Assembly: GCF_005298175.1 (NCBI RefSeq)
Contig: NZ_SZYH01000001.1
Coordinates: 992,001-1,056,000 of the forward strand
DNA length: 64,000 nucleotides
Reading direction: 5' to 3'
Source of the DNA: Marinobacter panjinensis
GTDB taxonomy: Bacteria; Pseudomonadota; Gammaproteobacteria; Pseudomonadales; Oleiphilaceae
Every line of letters begins with the position of its first letter. Positions within the stretch are counted from its first letter, which is position 1. The position numbers and the translations under genes were made by a program. Below the pieces are notes generated by a model. That model searched no databases and was not told the DNA's origin. It was given only the letters and a program-made list of their open reading frames with translations. Of the stretch, positions 20,675 to 31,063 are shown piece by piece.

Positions 20675-20701
20675 AGGCACCCTTTGACGGGTGCCTTTTT
20701 G
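20675..20701. terminator. Terminator between the pullulanase operon and ppiD
   Basis: Stem AGGCACCC/GGGTGCCT with a short loop is followed by five T on the plus strand. A further GC-rich palindrome (GGCCCGGGGTATACCCCGGG) lies just upstream at 20635-20656. It separates the convergent small lipoprotein gene and ppiD, which ends at 20703. Confidence 0.8.
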
Positions 20702-20702
20702 T

Positions 20703-22556
20703 TTACTGGCGCTCTACTTCAGCGCGCTCCCGAAGGTACTGCTGGTATGCCTGATACTCTCGCTGGCCTTCCAGGGAAGCCAGGAAAGTGCGTAGCTGGC
20801 TGAACTCGGCCCCCTCGCGGTTTACGTTCCCTTCATTGACGGCTTCAAGGGCAATAATTGCCACGCCGTTATCGGACATGACCGAGCCATAGACCTCTTC
20901 GTCACCTTCAGGCCGCTGGAGAGAAAATACTCTGGACATGACAGCACCACCCACAGTGGGGTTGTTTCGCGGCTGGTCGTCATAGGACTGCCATTCCCCG
21001 ATGCCCATCTCCTGAAGATCCTTGCCGGATTCCAGCTCCGAGATAATGGCTTCTGCGCGTTGGTCCAGCGCTTCGCGGGTCTTCTGGCGGGTCAGTGCCG
21101 CACGGATCTCGTCAGACACTTCGTCCAGAGGTTGTTGTTGGGCTTCCTGGTAGTGGGCCACCCTGGCAACCACTGACATATTATCGCCGACATCAATCAG
21201 TTCGGTATTGAAGCCATCCTGCAGAACATCTTCCGAGAACAACTGGCGCACCAACCCCTGGTGATCAAATGGCGCCTCGCCACCGTCACGGGTAATATTG
21301 CTCTTCTCTCGCACTTCCAGGCCAAGATCCTGCGCCGGACCATCCAGATCGTCAGCGGCATAAGCCAGATCAGCAAGTTCCGTGCGAACTTCGGCAAAGC
21401 GTTCTTCAGCCTTGCTGCGAGCGAGCTCCCTGCGAAGCTCGTCTTCCAGCTCCTCCAGAGGTGGTACTTCGGACTTCTGCACATCCAGCAACTTGATCAG
21501 GTGGATACCGAAGCTCGTGGAAACCGGCTCAGAGACTTCTCCCTTCTCGAGCTGGAACAGCGCTTCTTCGAAGGCTTCGTCATATACTCCTCGCCCGGCA
21601 AAGCCAAGATCACCACCCTCTTCAGCCGAAACGGTATCCACGGAATATTCTTCCGCCAGTTCTGAGAAATCCTCTCCTGCTGAGAGCCGCTCCTGAATGG
21701 TCGAAATGGTTTCCTCGGCGTCTTCACCATCTTCAATCAGGATGTGGGCTGCACGGCGCTCCTCCCTGGCAAGTTCTGATGAACGCTCCTGGTAATAGTC
21801 GCGAAGTTCGTCATCGCTGACATCGACCATTTCTGCAAGCGTTTCCCGTGACAAGGCAATGTACTGAGCATCGACTCTTTCAGACTGCTGGAACGCGTCC
21901 TGGTTATTCTGGTAGTAAGCTTCGATCTCGGCCTCTGTAACCTCAACCTGGTCACTCACCGTGTCCTCAGCGAGTGTCACCATCCGAAAATCACGTGTCT
22001 GGTTCTGAATGCGCAGCAACTGGGCTACGTGTTCCTTTGCCACGATGCCGCTCTGGGCTATTCCCGCGCGAATCTGGTTTACCACGTACTGCTTACGCAT
22101 GGTTTCCCGGAACTCGCCAACGCCCATGCCCATATTCCGGACCGTTGCCACGAACCGGTCACGATTGAAGGAACCGTCCACCTGGAACTGGGGCATCTGG
22201 GTGATCAAAGAGTCGATGTCCTGACCCGAAAGTTCCAAGCCCTGATTCCCGGCATCCTGGGTCAGGACCTTTTCCTGGATCAGCGACTCCAGCACGTCCT
22301 GTCGGATCTGGTCCTCATCCAGCAGCGACGGGTCCGGATTATCCATTTGCGACAGGCGGCGCTGGCTTTCAATCTGGACAACGCGCAGAAACTCCCGCTC
22401 TGTAATATCATCTCCGTTGACTGTGGCAACCTCGGGCTCGCCGGAGAAACCGCCAACAATCGCGTCCATTCCCCAGATCGAAAGTGAAACAATCAGAAGG
22501 CCAATAATAACTTTGGCAATGGTGCCCTGGGCATTATCCCGAATATCTTGAAGCAT
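20703..22556 (-). CDS. ppiD: Periplasmic folding chaperone / peptidyl-prolyl isomerase PpiD (SurA N-terminal domain)
   Basis: Membrane-anchored periplasmic chaperone for newly secreted proteins. The 617 residues match PpiD. A single N-terminal membrane helix (KVIIGLLIVSLSIWGMDAIV) is followed by a SurA-like chaperone region with DDITEREFLRVVQ. A parvulin domain (about 265-365; AHILIEDGED ... FGIHLIKLLDV) comes next, then a C-terminal helical lobe. It lies directly downstream of hupB, the standard lon-hupB-ppiD order. Confidence 0.93.
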   Translation of the reverse strand: MLQDIRDNAQGTIAKVIIGLLIVSLSIWGMDAIVGGFSGEPEVATVNGDDITEREFLRVVQIESQRRLSQMDNPDPSLLDEDQIRQDVLESLIQEKVLTQDAGNQGLELSGQDIDSLITQMPQFQVDGSFNRDRFVATVRNMGMGVGEFRETMRKQYVVNQIRAGIAQSGIVAKEHVAQLLRIQNQTRDFRMVTLAEDTVSDQVEVTEAEIEAYYQNNQDAFQQSERVDAQYIALSRETLAEMVDVSDDELRDYYQERSSELAREERRAAHILIEDGEDAEETISTIQERLSAGEDFSELAEEYSVDTVSAEEGGDLGFAGRGVYDEAFEEALFQLEKGEVSEPVSTSFGIHLIKLLDVQKSEVPPLEELEDELRRELARSKAEERFAEVRTELADLAYAADDLDGPAQDLGLEVREKSNITRDGGEAPFDHQGLVRQLFSEDVLQDGFNTELIDVGDNMSVVARVAHYQEAQQQPLDEVSDEIRAALTRQKTREALDQRAEAIISELESGKDLQEMGIGEWQSYDDQPRNNPTVGGAVMSRVFSLQRPEGDEEVYGSVMSDNGVAIIALEAVNEGNVNREGAEFSQLRTFLASLEGQREYQAYQQYLRERAEVERQ

Positions 22557-22602
22557 GTTTCTCCCGGATCCCTGATCAATGTCTGTAAGGGTCTCTAAAC
22601 GT

Positions 22603-22633
22603 AAAAAGGCGCATTCATTCAGGAATGCGCCTT
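22603..22633 (-). terminator. Terminator after hupB
   Basis: On the minus strand an 11-bp stem (AAGGCGCATTC and its complement) is followed by a T-run formed by the five A at 22603-22607. It lies 95 nt past the hupB stop and before ppiD, so ppiD may have its own promoter. Confidence 0.8.
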
Positions 22634-22727
22634 GAATTCATCGGAGCTGGCTGACTGCGGTATTGCCACCGGGCCAACCGCTCCGGCAACCCCCGTCATT
22701 CCGGGCGCTGCCAAATGAAAGCTACCG

Positions 22728-23000
22728 TTACTTGACGGCGTCTTTCAGGGCCTTACCTGCCTTGAACCCAGGCACTTTGGAGGCCGGGATCTTGATCTCG
22801 GCACCTGTCTGCGGGTTACGGCCAGTACGAGCGGCACGCTCTTTAACAGAGAAAGTACCAAAACCAATCAGCGTTACCTGATCGCCTTTTTTGAGGGCGC
22901 CGGTAATGGAGGTGGTCATGGCATCCAGAGCACGGCCAGCGGCGGCTTTGGAGATATCTGCGGATTCTGCAATTGCATCGATCAGTTCGGACTTGTTCAC
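22728..23000 (-). CDS. hupB: DNA-binding protein HU-beta (GTG start)
   Basis: Small histone-like protein that bends and compacts DNA. Ninety residues from the GTG at 23000 ([20 protein letters not shown]), the standard HU length, with GAAGGGG seven bases upstream. The upstream in-frame ATG at 23096 would add 32 non-homologous residues. The DNA-binding arm contains the HU signature [20 protein letters not shown]. Downstream of lon and upstream of ppiD. Confidence 0.95.
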   Translation of the reverse strand: MNKSELIDAIAESADISKAAAGRALDAMTTSITGALKKGDQVTLIGFGTFSVKERAARTGRNPQTGAEIKIPASKVPGFKAGKALKDAVK

Positions 23001-23238
23001 ACTAAACCCCTTCGATTTCAGGTTGAAGATGTTATAGGTTGGTTTGTTGTTTCCTGGACGTTCCCGACTATCGCATAAGCGGTCAGAGAATTCCATTCTT
23101 CACTTTTTTTATTCCTTGCGGCTACTAACCGGTGTACGGAATAGGCATTAACTGCGCGGGAGCCCTTGATATTGGCTGCTTCACGGCGAAACAGTTATAC
23201 CAATGGGCTCTCTCGCATGTCAACAACAGGTCGTGTGT

Positions 23239-25656
23239 TTAATGTGTATTTATGCGCTCTGCAGCTTCGCCGTCGTCATCCCTCGGCGTGCCGGAAGCCT
23301 TTTTCGACGACGAATCTTCGGTCAGTGGTTCCGGTGGATAGGCAAGCGCGATGTCCAGAACTTCATCAATCCACTTGACCGGCCGGATCTCCAGGGATTC
23401 CTTGATGTTATCCGGTATCTCCTTGAGATCACGAGCATTTTCATCAGGGATGATCACGGTCTTGATGCCGCCACGATGAGCCGCCAACAGCTTTTCCTTG
23501 AGCCCACCGATAGGCAGTACACGCCCCCTGAGAGTGATCTCACCGGTCATGGCCACGTCCGCCCGAACCGGAATCTGGGTCAATGCAGAAACCAGCGCCG
23601 TACACATGCCAACACCGGCGCTGGGACCATCTTTTGGCGTTGCCCCTTCCGGCACGTGTACGTGAAGGTCATGCTTTTCATGGAAATCGTCACTGATACC
23701 CAGGCCAAGCGCTCGGCTTCTGACCACCGTCAATGCGGCCTGAATTGACTCCTGCATGACATCACCCAGGGAGCCGGTCTTGATGACCCTGCCCTTGCCC
23801 TTGGTTAATGCACATTCCAGGGTCAGCAGTTCGCCACCGACCTGGGTCCAGGCCAGACCGGTTACCTGCCCGACCTGGTTCTTCTCCTCGGCCAGACCAT
23901 ATTTGAATTTCTTCACACCCGAGTAATCCTCGAGCATCTCCGGCGTGAGGGTCACAGAGGCCTTATCGCCACTTTCTACGTGATCACGCACCACCTTGCG
24001 GCAGAGCTTGGCGATCTCCCGCTCCAGGCCACGTACGCCCGCCTCACGGGTGTAGTAGCGAATCAGGTCGCGGAGTGTTTCCTGCGGTATTTCCAGTTCG
24101 TTCTTGCGCAGGCCATTGGCCTTGATCTGTTTCGGCAACAGGTACTTGAGCGCAATATTGACCTTCTCGTCTTCGGTGTACCCCGGAATACGGATGATTT
24201 CCATGCGGTCCAGCAGGGCCGGCGGAATGTCCATGGAGTTCGACGTGCACACGAACATCACGTCCGAGAGGTCGTAGTCCACTTCCAGGTAATGGTCGTT
24301 GAAGGTGTGGTTCTGCTCCGGATCCAGCACTTCCAGCAGTGCCGACGCCGGGTCGCCACGGTGGTCCATACCCATCTTGTCGATTTCATCAAACAGGAAC
24401 AGCGGGTTCTTCACGCCCACCTTGGACAGCTTCTGCAACAGCTTGCCCGGCAGCGCCCCGATGTAGGTCTTGCGGTGACCGCGGATTTCCGCTTCATCGC
24501 GCACGCCACCGAGTGCCATGCGGGTGTACTTGCGGTTGGTGGCACGGGCAATGGACTGCCCCAGGGAGGTTTTTCCCACACCAGGGGGACCTACCAGACA
24601 CAGCACAGGGCCTTTTACCTTTTTCACCCGGCTCTGGACTGCCAGATACTCCAGGATACGTTTCTTGACCTCATCCAGGCCGTAGTGATCTTCATCCAGA
24701 ATGTCACGGGCTTTCTCGATGTCGTGGCGAACGCGGCTGCGCTTCTTCCAGGGAATGGCCAGCATCCAGTCAATGTAGCCACGTACCACCGTGGCCTCTG
24801 CCGACATCGGAGACATCATCTTGAGCTTGTTAAGCTCCGCTTCAGTCTTCTTGCGGGCTTCTTCCGGCAGGCCGGCTTCTTCCAGCTTCTGCTCGAGCTC
24901 TTCGAAGTCGTTGTTGCCTTCACCCAGGCTACCCATTTCCTTCTGGATGGCCTTCATCTGTTCGTTGAGGTAATACTCCCGCTGGCTGCGCTCCATTTGC
25001 TTCTTGACGCGGCCACGGATGCGCTTCTCAACCTCGATCAGGTCGATCTCGCCATCGAGCTTGCCCAGCAACAGGTCCACACGCTGACGGATTTCCAGCG
25101 CTTCCAGCAGCTCCTGCTTCTCGGGAATTTTCAGTTCAAGGTGAGCCGCCATGGTATCGGCCAGACGCTCAAGTTCGGTGATACCGGTGAGTGCATTGGA
25201 AACTTCCGATGGCACCTTCCTGGAGAGTTTGACGTACTTCTCGAACTCATCCATCAGGGTTTTGACCAGCACTTCCTCTTCCCGTGCCGGCAGGGAATCC
25301 TCGTCCATCAGCATGGCCTTGCCGGCCAGGTATTCACCGTCGTCAATGTTGGTGATGGTTGCACGGGCATTGCCTTCCACCAGAACCTTGACGGTTCCGT
25401 CCGGCAGCCGGAGCATTTGCAGTACCGTGGCCACGGTGCCCATGGCAAATACGTCATCGGGACCGGGTTCGTCTGTGGAAGCATCTCTCTGGGCAACCAG
25501 CAGGATTTCCTTGTTGCCCTCCATGGCCGCTTCCAACGCCTGTATGGACTTTTCACGGCCCACAAACAGCGGCACCACCATGTGCGGGAACACCACCACG
25601 TCTCTCAGCGGCAACAACGGGTATTCTTGCACAGATTCTTCAGGTATCAGGGTCAT
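23239..25656 (-). CDS. lon: ATP-dependent Lon protease
   Basis: Cytoplasmic AAA+ serine protease that removes misfolded and regulatory proteins. The 805 residues match the family. An N-terminal substrate domain begins [21 protein letters not shown]. The AAA+ domain has Walker [13 protein letters not shown]. The protease domain has catalytic Ser679 ([10 protein letters not shown]) and Lys722 ([14 protein letters not shown]). It lies downstream of clpX beyond a terminator, with a sigma-32-like promoter of its own, and upstream of hupB. Confidence 0.97.
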   Translation of the reverse strand: MTLIPEESVQEYPLLPLRDVVVFPHMVVPLFVGREKSIQALEAAMEGNKEILLVAQRDASTDEPGPDDVFAMGTVATVLQMLRLPDGTVKVLVEGNARATITNIDDGEYLAGKAMLMDEDSLPAREEEVLVKTLMDEFEKYVKLSRKVPSEVSNALTGITELERLADTMAAHLELKIPEKQELLEALEIRQRVDLLLGKLDGEIDLIEVEKRIRGRVKKQMERSQREYYLNEQMKAIQKEMGSLGEGNNDFEELEQKLEEAGLPEEARKKTEAELNKLKMMSPMSAEATVVRGYIDWMLAIPWKKRSRVRHDIEKARDILDEDHYGLDEVKKRILEYLAVQSRVKKVKGPVLCLVGPPGVGKTSLGQSIARATNRKYTRMALGGVRDEAEIRGHRKTYIGALPGKLLQKLSKVGVKNPLFLFDEIDKMGMDHRGDPASALLEVLDPEQNHTFNDHYLEVDYDLSDVMFVCTSNSMDIPPALLDRMEIIRIPGYTEDEKVNIALKYLLPKQIKANGLRKNELEIPQETLRDLIRYYTREAGVRGLEREIAKLCRKVVRDHVESGDKASVTLTPEMLEDYSGVKKFKYGLAEEKNQVGQVTGLAWTQVGGELLTLECALTKGKGRVIKTGSLGDVMQESIQAALTVVRSRALGLGISDDFHEKHDLHVHVPEGATPKDGPSAGVGMCTALVSALTQIPVRADVAMTGEITLRGRVLPIGGLKEKLLAAHRGGIKTVIIPDENARDLKEIPDNIKESLEIRPVKWIDEVLDIALAYPPEPLTEDSSSKKASGTPRDDDGEAAERINTH

Positions 25657-25697
25657 AGAAAATCCTCTGATGATATTTATTTCAGCATATCACCCTT

Positions 25698-25724
25698 CAT
25701 TGGGGCGACCGCAAAAATTGCAAT
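25698..25724 (-). promoter_or_regulatory. Possible sigma-32 (heat-shock) promoter of lon
   Basis: On the minus strand ATTGCAA, a 12-nt spacer and CCCCAATG resemble the RpoH consensus CTTGAAA and CCCCATnT. The -10-like box ends 41 nt before the lon start. Lon is a heat-shock gene in related bacteria. The match is partial. Confidence 0.45.
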
Positions 25725-25769
25725 CTTTTTACAGTTCGAATACGGGTCCTGCCGGTGTACTCCGGGCAT

Positions 25770-25795
25770 AAAAAAAGGGCGTCGCCGCCCTTTTT
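25770..25795. terminator. Bidirectional hairpin between clpX and lon
   Basis: GGGCG and CGCCC form a short stem with a TCGC loop, flanked by six or seven A on the left and five T on the right. It can act as a terminator for clpX on the minus strand, 22 nt after its stop. Confidence 0.75.
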
Positions 25796-25816
25796 CCATG
25801 TGAACAGCCCGGACAC

Positions 25817-27100
25817 TCAGTCCTCAGGAACCGCCTTGGCGTGATCACTACTGTCATAGATTTTGAACGGTTCGGACTGACCGTTGATGACACTCTCGTC
25901 AATGACCACCTTGGAAACGTCATGCTCAGACGGAATCTGATACATGGTGTCCAGCAGTGTTGCTTCCATGATGGAGCGCAAGCCCCGGGCGCCGGTTTTC
26001 CGCGCCATGGCCTTACGGGCTACCGCGCGCAGCGCGTCCTCACGGAAGTCGAGCTCCACGCCTTCCATATCAAACAGTTTCTGGTACTGCTTGGTGAGAG
26101 CGTTCTTGGGCTCGGTCAGAATCTGGACAAGCGCTTCCTCGTCCAGTTCCGTCAGGGTCGCCACAACCGGCAGGCGGCCGACAAACTCGGGAATCAGGCC
26201 ATATTTGACCAGATCTTCCGTTTCCACGTCCTTGATGATGTCACCGGTGTTCTTGACGTCTTCGGGGCCTTTTACGGTTGCCGAAAACCCGATACTGCTT
26301 CGATCAGAACGCTCCTGGATCACCTTGTCCAGACCCGCGAAAGCACCACCGCATATGAACAGCATATTGCCGGTGTCCACCTGCAGGAATTCCTGTTGCG
26401 GGTGCTTGCGCCCGCCCTGGGGCGGAACCGAGGCCACTGTCCCCTCAATCAGCTTGAGCAGGGCCTGCTGCACGCCTTCACCGGATACATCCCGGGTAAT
26501 AGACGGGTTGTCAGACTTACGGGAAATCTTGTCAATTTCGTCAATGTACACAATGCCACGCTGGGCCTTGTCGACGTCGTAATCGCACTTCTGAAGAAGC
26601 TTCTGGATGATGTTCTCAACGTCCTCACCGACATAGCCCGCTTCAGTAAGCGTGGTGGCATCGGCGATGGTGAAGGGAACATTCAGCATGCGTGCCAGCG
26701 TCTCGGCAAGCAGGGTCTTACCGCTGCCGGTGGGGCCGATCAGCAGAATGTTGCTCTTGCCAAGCTCTACCTCAGCCTTGCCTTCGCCATAACGCAAGCG
26801 CTTGTAGTGGTTATACACCGCTACAGCAAGCACCACTTTGGCTCGATCCTGACCAATCACGTACTCGTTGAGTGTATCGCGGATTTCGGCGGGTGTCGGA
26901 AGACGATCGCTTGCTTCTTCCTGGGCATTTTCCTGGATTTCTTCCCGGATAATATCGTTGCACAGGTCGACGCACTCGTCGCAGATGAACACCGAAGGCC
27001 CTGCAATGAGCTTACGGACTTCATGCTGGCTCTTTCCACAAAACGAGCAGTACAGCAACTTGCCGTTATCGTCGCCTCTGCCGTTTCTTTCATCTGCCAT
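25817..27100 (-). CDS. clpX: ATP-dependent Clp protease ATP-binding subunit ClpX
   Basis: AAA+ unfoldase that feeds substrates into ClpP. The 427 residues match the family. A four-cysteine zinc-binding domain (YCSFCGKSQ ... [10 protein letters not shown]) is at the N-terminus, then Walker [16 protein letters not shown], Walker [11 protein letters not shown] and the sensor and lid regions. It follows clpP by 77 nt on the same strand, the usual clpP-clpX operon order. Confidence 0.97.
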   Translation of the reverse strand: MADERNGRGDDNGKLLYCSFCGKSQHEVRKLIAGPSVFICDECVDLCNDIIREEIQENAQEEASDRLPTPAEIRDTLNEYVIGQDRAKVVLAVAVYNHYKRLRYGEGKAEVELGKSNILLIGPTGSGKTLLAETLARMLNVPFTIADATTLTEAGYVGEDVENIIQKLLQKCDYDVDKAQRGIVYIDEIDKISRKSDNPSITRDVSGEGVQQALLKLIEGTVASVPPQGGRKHPQQEFLQVDTGNMLFICGGAFAGLDKVIQERSDRSSIGFSATVKGPEDVKNTGDIIKDVETEDLVKYGLIPEFVGRLPVVATLTELDEEALVQILTEPKNALTKQYQKLFDMEGVELDFREDALRAVARKAMARKTGARGLRSIMEATLLDTMYQIPSEHDVSKVVIDESVINGQSEPFKIYDSSDHAKAVPED

Positions 27101-27177
27101 TGAAATACCTCTGAGCTTGGTTTACCGACGCAGTCACTTCAATACGCCGGCAGGGAATGTTGCGATTACCTTCAGTA

Positions 27178-27813
27178 TTATTTATTCGGTACACGCTTAT
27201 CAAGTATAGAATCAATCAGGCCATAGTCCTTCGCCTGCTGCGGATCCATAAAATTATCACGGTCCGTGTCTTTGGCGATGGTCTCCATGTCCTGCCCGGT
27301 ATGGTGGGCGAGGATGGAATTCAGAGTGTGGCGAATCTTCAGAATCTCGCGGGTGTGGATCTCGATATCCGTCGCCTGGCCCTGGTAGCCGCCCAGCGGC
27401 TGGTGGATCATCACCCGGGAATTGGGCAGACAGGCGCGCTTGCCTTCAGCGCCACCCGCCAACAGGAAAGCACCCATACTGGCGGCCTGGCCGACACACA
27501 GGGTAGCCACGTCCGGCTTGATAAACTGCATGGTGTCGTAGATGGACATACCGGCGGTAACGGAACCACCCGGGCTGTTGATGTACAGGTGGATGTCCTT
27601 GTCGGGATTCTCCGATTCAAGGAACAGCAACTGGGCCACAATCAGGTTCGCCATGTGATCCTCGACCGGACCCACCAGAAAGATTACCCGTTCTTTCAGC
27701 AGACGAGAGAAGATATCGAAAGAGCGCTCGCCTCTTGCTGTCTGCTCGATAACGATTGGCACCAGGCCGGAATTGGTAACCATTGCGGGACCATCAATTG
27801 GTTTCTGCGTCAT
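27178..27813 (-). CDS. clpP: ATP-dependent Clp protease proteolytic subunit ClpP
   Basis: Serine protease that assembles as a tetradecamer with ClpX. The 211 residues include the catalytic triad Ser112 ([11 protein letters not shown]), His137 ([10 protein letters not shown]) and Asp186 (DTDRDNF), which is one residue offset from E. coli ClpP. A short N-terminal propeptide is likely ([11 protein letters not shown]). Located between tig and clpX, as in most gammaproteobacteria. Confidence 0.97.
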   Translation of the reverse strand: MTQKPIDGPAMVTNSGLVPIVIEQTARGERSFDIFSRLLKERVIFLVGPVEDHMANLIVAQLLFLESENPDKDIHLYINSPGGSVTAGMSIYDTMQFIKPDVATLCVGQAASMGAFLLAGGAEGKRACLPNSRVMIHQPLGGYQGQATDIEIHTREILKIRHTLNSILAHHTGQDMETIAKDTDRDNFMDPQQAKDYGLIDSILDKRVPNK

Positions 27814-27916
27814 GATGCGCGTGAACTCCTTCTGAACAATATAGAGTGGCGTGTGTCCGCCACAGCTTTATAACTCGGCTTCGCATTGCGTTACTTTGCC
27901 AGCACCGGGCCAAGAT

Positions 27917-27942
27917 GAAAACAGCCGGACGTGCCGGCTGTT
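27917..27942 (-). terminator. Hairpin between tig and clpP
   Basis: An 8-bp stem (ACAGCCGG and its complement) with a 5-nt loop is followed on the minus strand by TTTT. It is 47 nt beyond the tig stop, so it may terminate or attenuate read-through into clpP. Confidence 0.6.
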
Positions 27943-27988
27943 CTCCCTGTCAGGCCTGCAAGGGACATTATGAATGCCCCCACAGTTT

Positions 27989-29296
27989 TTAACCTTGCTG
28001 CTGCTGGCCGGCCTGAATAGCCTCTTCATACTTGAGCTTCTTCTCCTTGACCTGGGCCTTATCCAGCACCAGATCAACAACCGCATCCTCAAGAACAGAC
28101 GATTCGATCTGCTGCTTCTGCTCCGGATTGCTGTTGAAGTGCGCCACAACCTCTTCAGGCTGTTCATACGTTGACGCGATTTCCTGGATCTTTTCATCCA
28201 CTTTAGCAGGATCTGCCTTCAGGTCATTCTGCTTGACCACTTCCTGGAACAGCAGACCGGTTTTCACGCGGCGACGAGCCTGCTCTTCGAAGATCTCTTT
28301 CGGCAGTTGCTGCGGATCAATCTGGCCGCCAAAACGCTGTACTGCGTCCTGACGCAGACGATCAATTTCCTGGTCTACCAGGGCTGTGGGCACTTCCAGC
28401 TCAGTGCTTTCCAGAAGTCCGTCAACAACGTCGTTCTTGACCTTATTGGAGACAGCCTGCTTGAGCTCCCGCTCCATATTCTTCTGAACTTCTTCACGGA
28501 ACGCGGCTTCGTCTTCAGCGTCGATACCGAACTTCTTGAAGAACTCGGTATCGAGCTCCGGCAACTGCGGTTCCTGAACCTCGTGAATCTTGATCTCGAA
28601 TTTCGCCGGCTTGCCCGCCAGCTCTTCGTTCTGGTAGTCCTCCGGGAAGGTCACCTCGATTTCCAGCTCTTCGCCGGCCTTGCCGCCAACGATGCCCTTC
28701 TCGAAGCCGGGAATCATCTGGCCTGAGCCCAGAGTCAGCTTGTGGTTCTCGGCAGCGCCACCTTCAAACTCTTCACCGTCAACGAAACCTTTGAAATCAA
28801 TGAGCACGACGTCCTTGTTCTTGGACTTGCGCTTGACCGATTTCATGGTGGCCTGCTGACGACGCAGGTTGTCGATCATGGTGTCGACGTCTTTCTCGGT
28901 AATCTCGGCCTTCGGCTTCTCAACGGAAATATTGCTGAAATCACCCAGCTCTACTTCCGGCAACACTTCAAAAATAGCCACGAACTCGAGGTCTTTGCCC
29001 TCTTCCATGGTCTTTGGTTCGAACTTCGGCCAGCCCGCCGGATTGATGTCCTGCTCCTGCAGCGCCTTGATGTAGTTGTCACGCATGACCTCGCCAACAA
29101 TTTCCTGGCGGACGCTGTCACCGAAACGACGCTTCACCACACTCATGGGCACCTTGCCCGGACGGAAACCGTTCATTTTCACTGTGCGTGCGGTTTCCTG
29201 CAGGCGTTTCTGGACCGCCTGGTCGATTTCCTGGGCGGGCACACCAATCGTCATCCGACGTTCGATGTTGGAGGTCGTTTCAACAGACACTTGCAT
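27989..29296 (-). CDS. tig: Trigger factor
   Basis: Ribosome-associated chaperone and prolyl isomerase for nascent chains. The 435 residues match the family. The N-terminal ribosome-binding domain contains GFRPGKVPMSVVKRRFG. The FKBP domain (about 150-235) has VLIDFKGFVDGEEF and MIPGFEKGIVG. The C-terminal chaperone arms are rich in charged helices and end in a Gln-rich tail. It heads the tig-clpP-clpX-lon-hupB series, just downstream of the tRNA cluster. Confidence 0.97.
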   Translation of the reverse strand: MQVSVETTSNIERRMTIGVPAQEIDQAVQKRLQETARTVKMNGFRPGKVPMSVVKRRFGDSVRQEIVGEVMRDNYIKALQEQDINPAGWPKFEPKTMEEGKDLEFVAIFEVLPEVELGDFSNISVEKPKAEITEKDVDTMIDNLRRQQATMKSVKRKSKNKDVVLIDFKGFVDGEEFEGGAAENHKLTLGSGQMIPGFEKGIVGGKAGEELEIEVTFPEDYQNEELAGKPAKFEIKIHEVQEPQLPELDTEFFKKFGIDAEDEAAFREEVQKNMERELKQAVSNKVKNDVVDGLLESTELEVPTALVDQEIDRLRQDAVQRFGGQIDPQQLPKEIFEEQARRRVKTGLLFQEVVKQNDLKADPAKVDEKIQEIASTYEQPEEVVAHFNSNPEQKQQIESSVLEDAVVDLVLDKAQVKEKKLKYEEAIQAGQQQQG

Positions 29297-29509
29297 GGAA
29301 GATCCTCAAATTACAGGTTCGGTATGTGAATGAAAATAAAACCAAAAATCCGATTCAGGGCGAATTCCCGGAAAAGGACGCAAATTTAAAAGCGGGTAGT
29401 TTATCACGGTTTGCCATGCTGAGAGAATCACCCGGTGCAGGCTCTTTTCAGGAACAGGTCACAGACAGATCAGGGAAAGAACAAAGGGAAACAACTGACA
29501 AGAAAAAAA

Positions 29510-29594
29510 TGGTGCGAGCGGAGAGACTCGAACTCTCACGGGTTGCCCCACTGGAACCTAAATCCAGCGCGTCTACCAGTTCCGCCACGCTCGC
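29510..29594 (-). tRNA. tRNA-Leu (anticodon TAG)
   Basis: 85 nt including an encoded CCA. Acceptor GCGAGCG pairs with CGCTCGC, the D-arm is GGCGGAACTGGTAGACGC, and the anticodon stem CTGGA/TCCAG encloses TTTAGGT, giving TAG. A long variable arm, as expected for a type II tRNA, precedes GAGAGTTCGAGTCTCTC. It is last in a four-tRNA cluster on the minus strand. Confidence 0.95.
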
Positions 29595-29678
29595 ACACGA
29601 TGCGCGAATCCACAGGCTTGAACACAAGCGTAGAGCTCCGCAGGAGCGGAAATCAACCGTGAATCATTGGGGAAAAAT

Positions 29679-29755
29679 TGGGGTGGACGAAGGGGATCGA
29701 ACCCTCGACCGCAGGAGTCACAATCCTGAGCTCTACCAACTGAGCTACGCCCACC
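29679..29755 (-). tRNA. tRNA-His (anticodon GTG)
   Basis: Acceptor GTGGGCG is preceded by the extra G(-1) typical of tRNA-His, paired with a C discriminator and an encoded CCA. The anticodon stem CAGGA/TCCTG encloses TTGTGAC, giving GTG, and the T-arm GAGGGTTCGATCCCCTT is normal. Third in the cluster. Confidence 0.95.
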
Positions 29756-29848
29756 ACATCAAGACTACTGTCAGGCAGGGCCCGACCAATACTCCACACT
29801 AACTTTGCTGATTCGGTGTCTCCGGGACGGATCAGACCGTCTGCGGTT

Positions 29849-29925
29849 TGGCGCGCCCGGCAGGACTCGAACCTGCGACCACCGGCTTAGAAGGCCGGTG
29901 CTCTATCCAGCTGAGCTACGGGCGC
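29849..29925 (-). tRNA. tRNA-Arg (anticodon TCT)
   Basis: 77 nt including CCA. Acceptor GCGCCCG pairs with CGGGCGC, the D-arm is GCTCAGCTGGATAGAGC, and the anticodon stem CCGGC/GCCGG encloses CTTCTAA, giving TCT. The T-arm GCAGGTTCGAGTCCTGC is perfect. Second in the cluster. Confidence 0.95.
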
Positions 29926-29958
29926 ATAAACCGTCTGCCCACCTGAATATTCAGAAAG

Positions 29959-30035
29959 TGGTCGGGGTAGAGAGATTCGAACTCCCGACATCCTGCTCCC
30001 AAAGCAGGCGCGCTACCAGACTGCGCTATACCCCG
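29959..30035 (-). tRNA. tRNA-Pro (anticodon TGG)
   Basis: 77 nt including CCA. Acceptor CGGGGTA pairs with TACCCCG, and the anticodon stem CCTGC/GCAGG encloses TTTGGGA, giving TGG. The D-arm GCGCAGTCTGGTAGCGC is typical of tRNA-Pro. First in the Pro-Arg-His-Leu cluster, with a strong promoter just upstream. Confidence 0.95.
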
Positions 30036-30075
30036 TCTGAACTGAACAACAGTAACCTCAGCAAAGTTGGCGCGC

Positions 30076-30104
30076 ATATTACCGGCGCCGGACCCGTCCG
30101 TCAA
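30076..30104 (-). promoter_or_regulatory. Promoter of the tRNA cluster with GC-rich discriminator
   Basis: TTGACG (30099-30104 on the minus strand), a 17-nt spacer and TAATAT (30076-30081) make a good sigma-70 promoter. It is followed by GCGCGCC, the GC-rich discriminator typical of stable-RNA promoters under stringent control. It ends about 40 nt before tRNA-Pro. Confidence 0.8.
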
Positions 30105-30199
30105 CACGCATTTGGGCTTTTTCCTCACCGATTGGCGGCAGGCCCCAAGCATGAGACAATGCGACGCCTTTATTTTCGCACAACCGACAAGACAAAGAC

Positions 30200-31057
30200 A
30201 TGAGCGCCAAACTGATTAACGGAAAAGAAATCGCCGCCACGGTTCGACAGCAGGTAGCGGCAGGCACTGAAGCCCGGAAACACCAGGGGCTTCGCGCTCC
30301 GGGTCTGGCCGTGGTGCTGGTAGGCAACGACCCGGCCTCGCACGTTTATGTAGGCAACAAGCGCAAGGCCTGTGATGAGGCGGGCATCATGTCGCTCTCC
30401 TACGACCTGCCGGAAGATACCTCGCAGGAGGCGCTGGAAGCGCTGGTTGACGAACTCAATGAAAACCCTGATGTGGACGGCATACTGGTGCAGCTTCCGC
30501 TCCCGGCTCATATGGACGCCGACCCGATCCTGATAAAAATCCGCCCGGATAAGGACGTGGATGGCTTCCACCCCTACAACATTGGCCGCCTGGTGCAACG
30601 CAAGCCCGCTCTGAGGCCCTGCACACCAGCTGGCGTCATCACCCTGCTGGACAGCATTGACACCCCGTACAAGGGCCAGCACGCGGTTATAGTGGGTGCG
30701 TCAAATATCGTTGGACGCCCCATGACCATGGAACTGCTACTGAAGGGTGCCACCGTTACGGTATGCCACCGCTTTACCGAGGACCTGGAAAAGTTCGTCA
30801 GGGAAGCGGACATCCTGATTGCTGCTGTTGGCAAGCCGGGGCTGATCAAAGGCGAATGGGTCAAGCCCGGGGCGACCGTGATTGACGTTGGCATCAACCG
30901 GATGGAAGACGGCAAACTGCGCGGCGACGTTGATTTTGCGGCTGCTTCAGAACGGGCGGCGTACATTACGCCGGTTCCGGGGGGCGTGGGGCCGATGACT
31001 ATTGCGACGTTGTTGCAGAATACCCTGTATGCGGCGAATGAGCTGCATAAGGATTGA
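30200..31057 (+). CDS. folD: Bifunctional methylenetetrahydrofolate dehydrogenase / methenyltetrahydrofolate cyclohydrolase
   Basis: Interconverts 5,10-methylene-, methenyl- and 10-formyl-tetrahydrofolate using NADP. The 285 residues equal the family size. [14 protein letters not shown] and [14 protein letters not shown] are the FolD signatures, [13 protein letters not shown] is the NADP loop, and [18 protein letters not shown] closes the protein. It faces away from the tRNA cluster. The stop is followed after six nt by a REP pair. Confidence 0.97.
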   Translation: MSAKLINGKEIAATVRQQVAAGTEARKHQGLRAPGLAVVLVGNDPASHVYVGNKRKACDEAGIMSLSYDLPEDTSQEALEALVDELNENPDVDGILVQLPLPAHMDADPILIKIRPDKDVDGFHPYNIGRLVQRKPALRPCTPAGVITLLDSIDTPYKGQHAVIVGASNIVGRPMTMELLLKGATVTVCHRFTEDLEKFVREADILIAAVGKPGLIKGEWVKPGATVIDVGINRMEDGKLRGDVDFAAASERAAYITPVPGGVGPMTIATLLQNTLYAANELHKD

Positions 31058-31063
31058 GCTGGG

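Noticed and set aside
23980..25803. 607-codon plus-strand frame opposite lon
   Set aside because: It mirrors lon and its composition (His, Gln and Leu rich) is typical of antisense frames of GC-rich genes.
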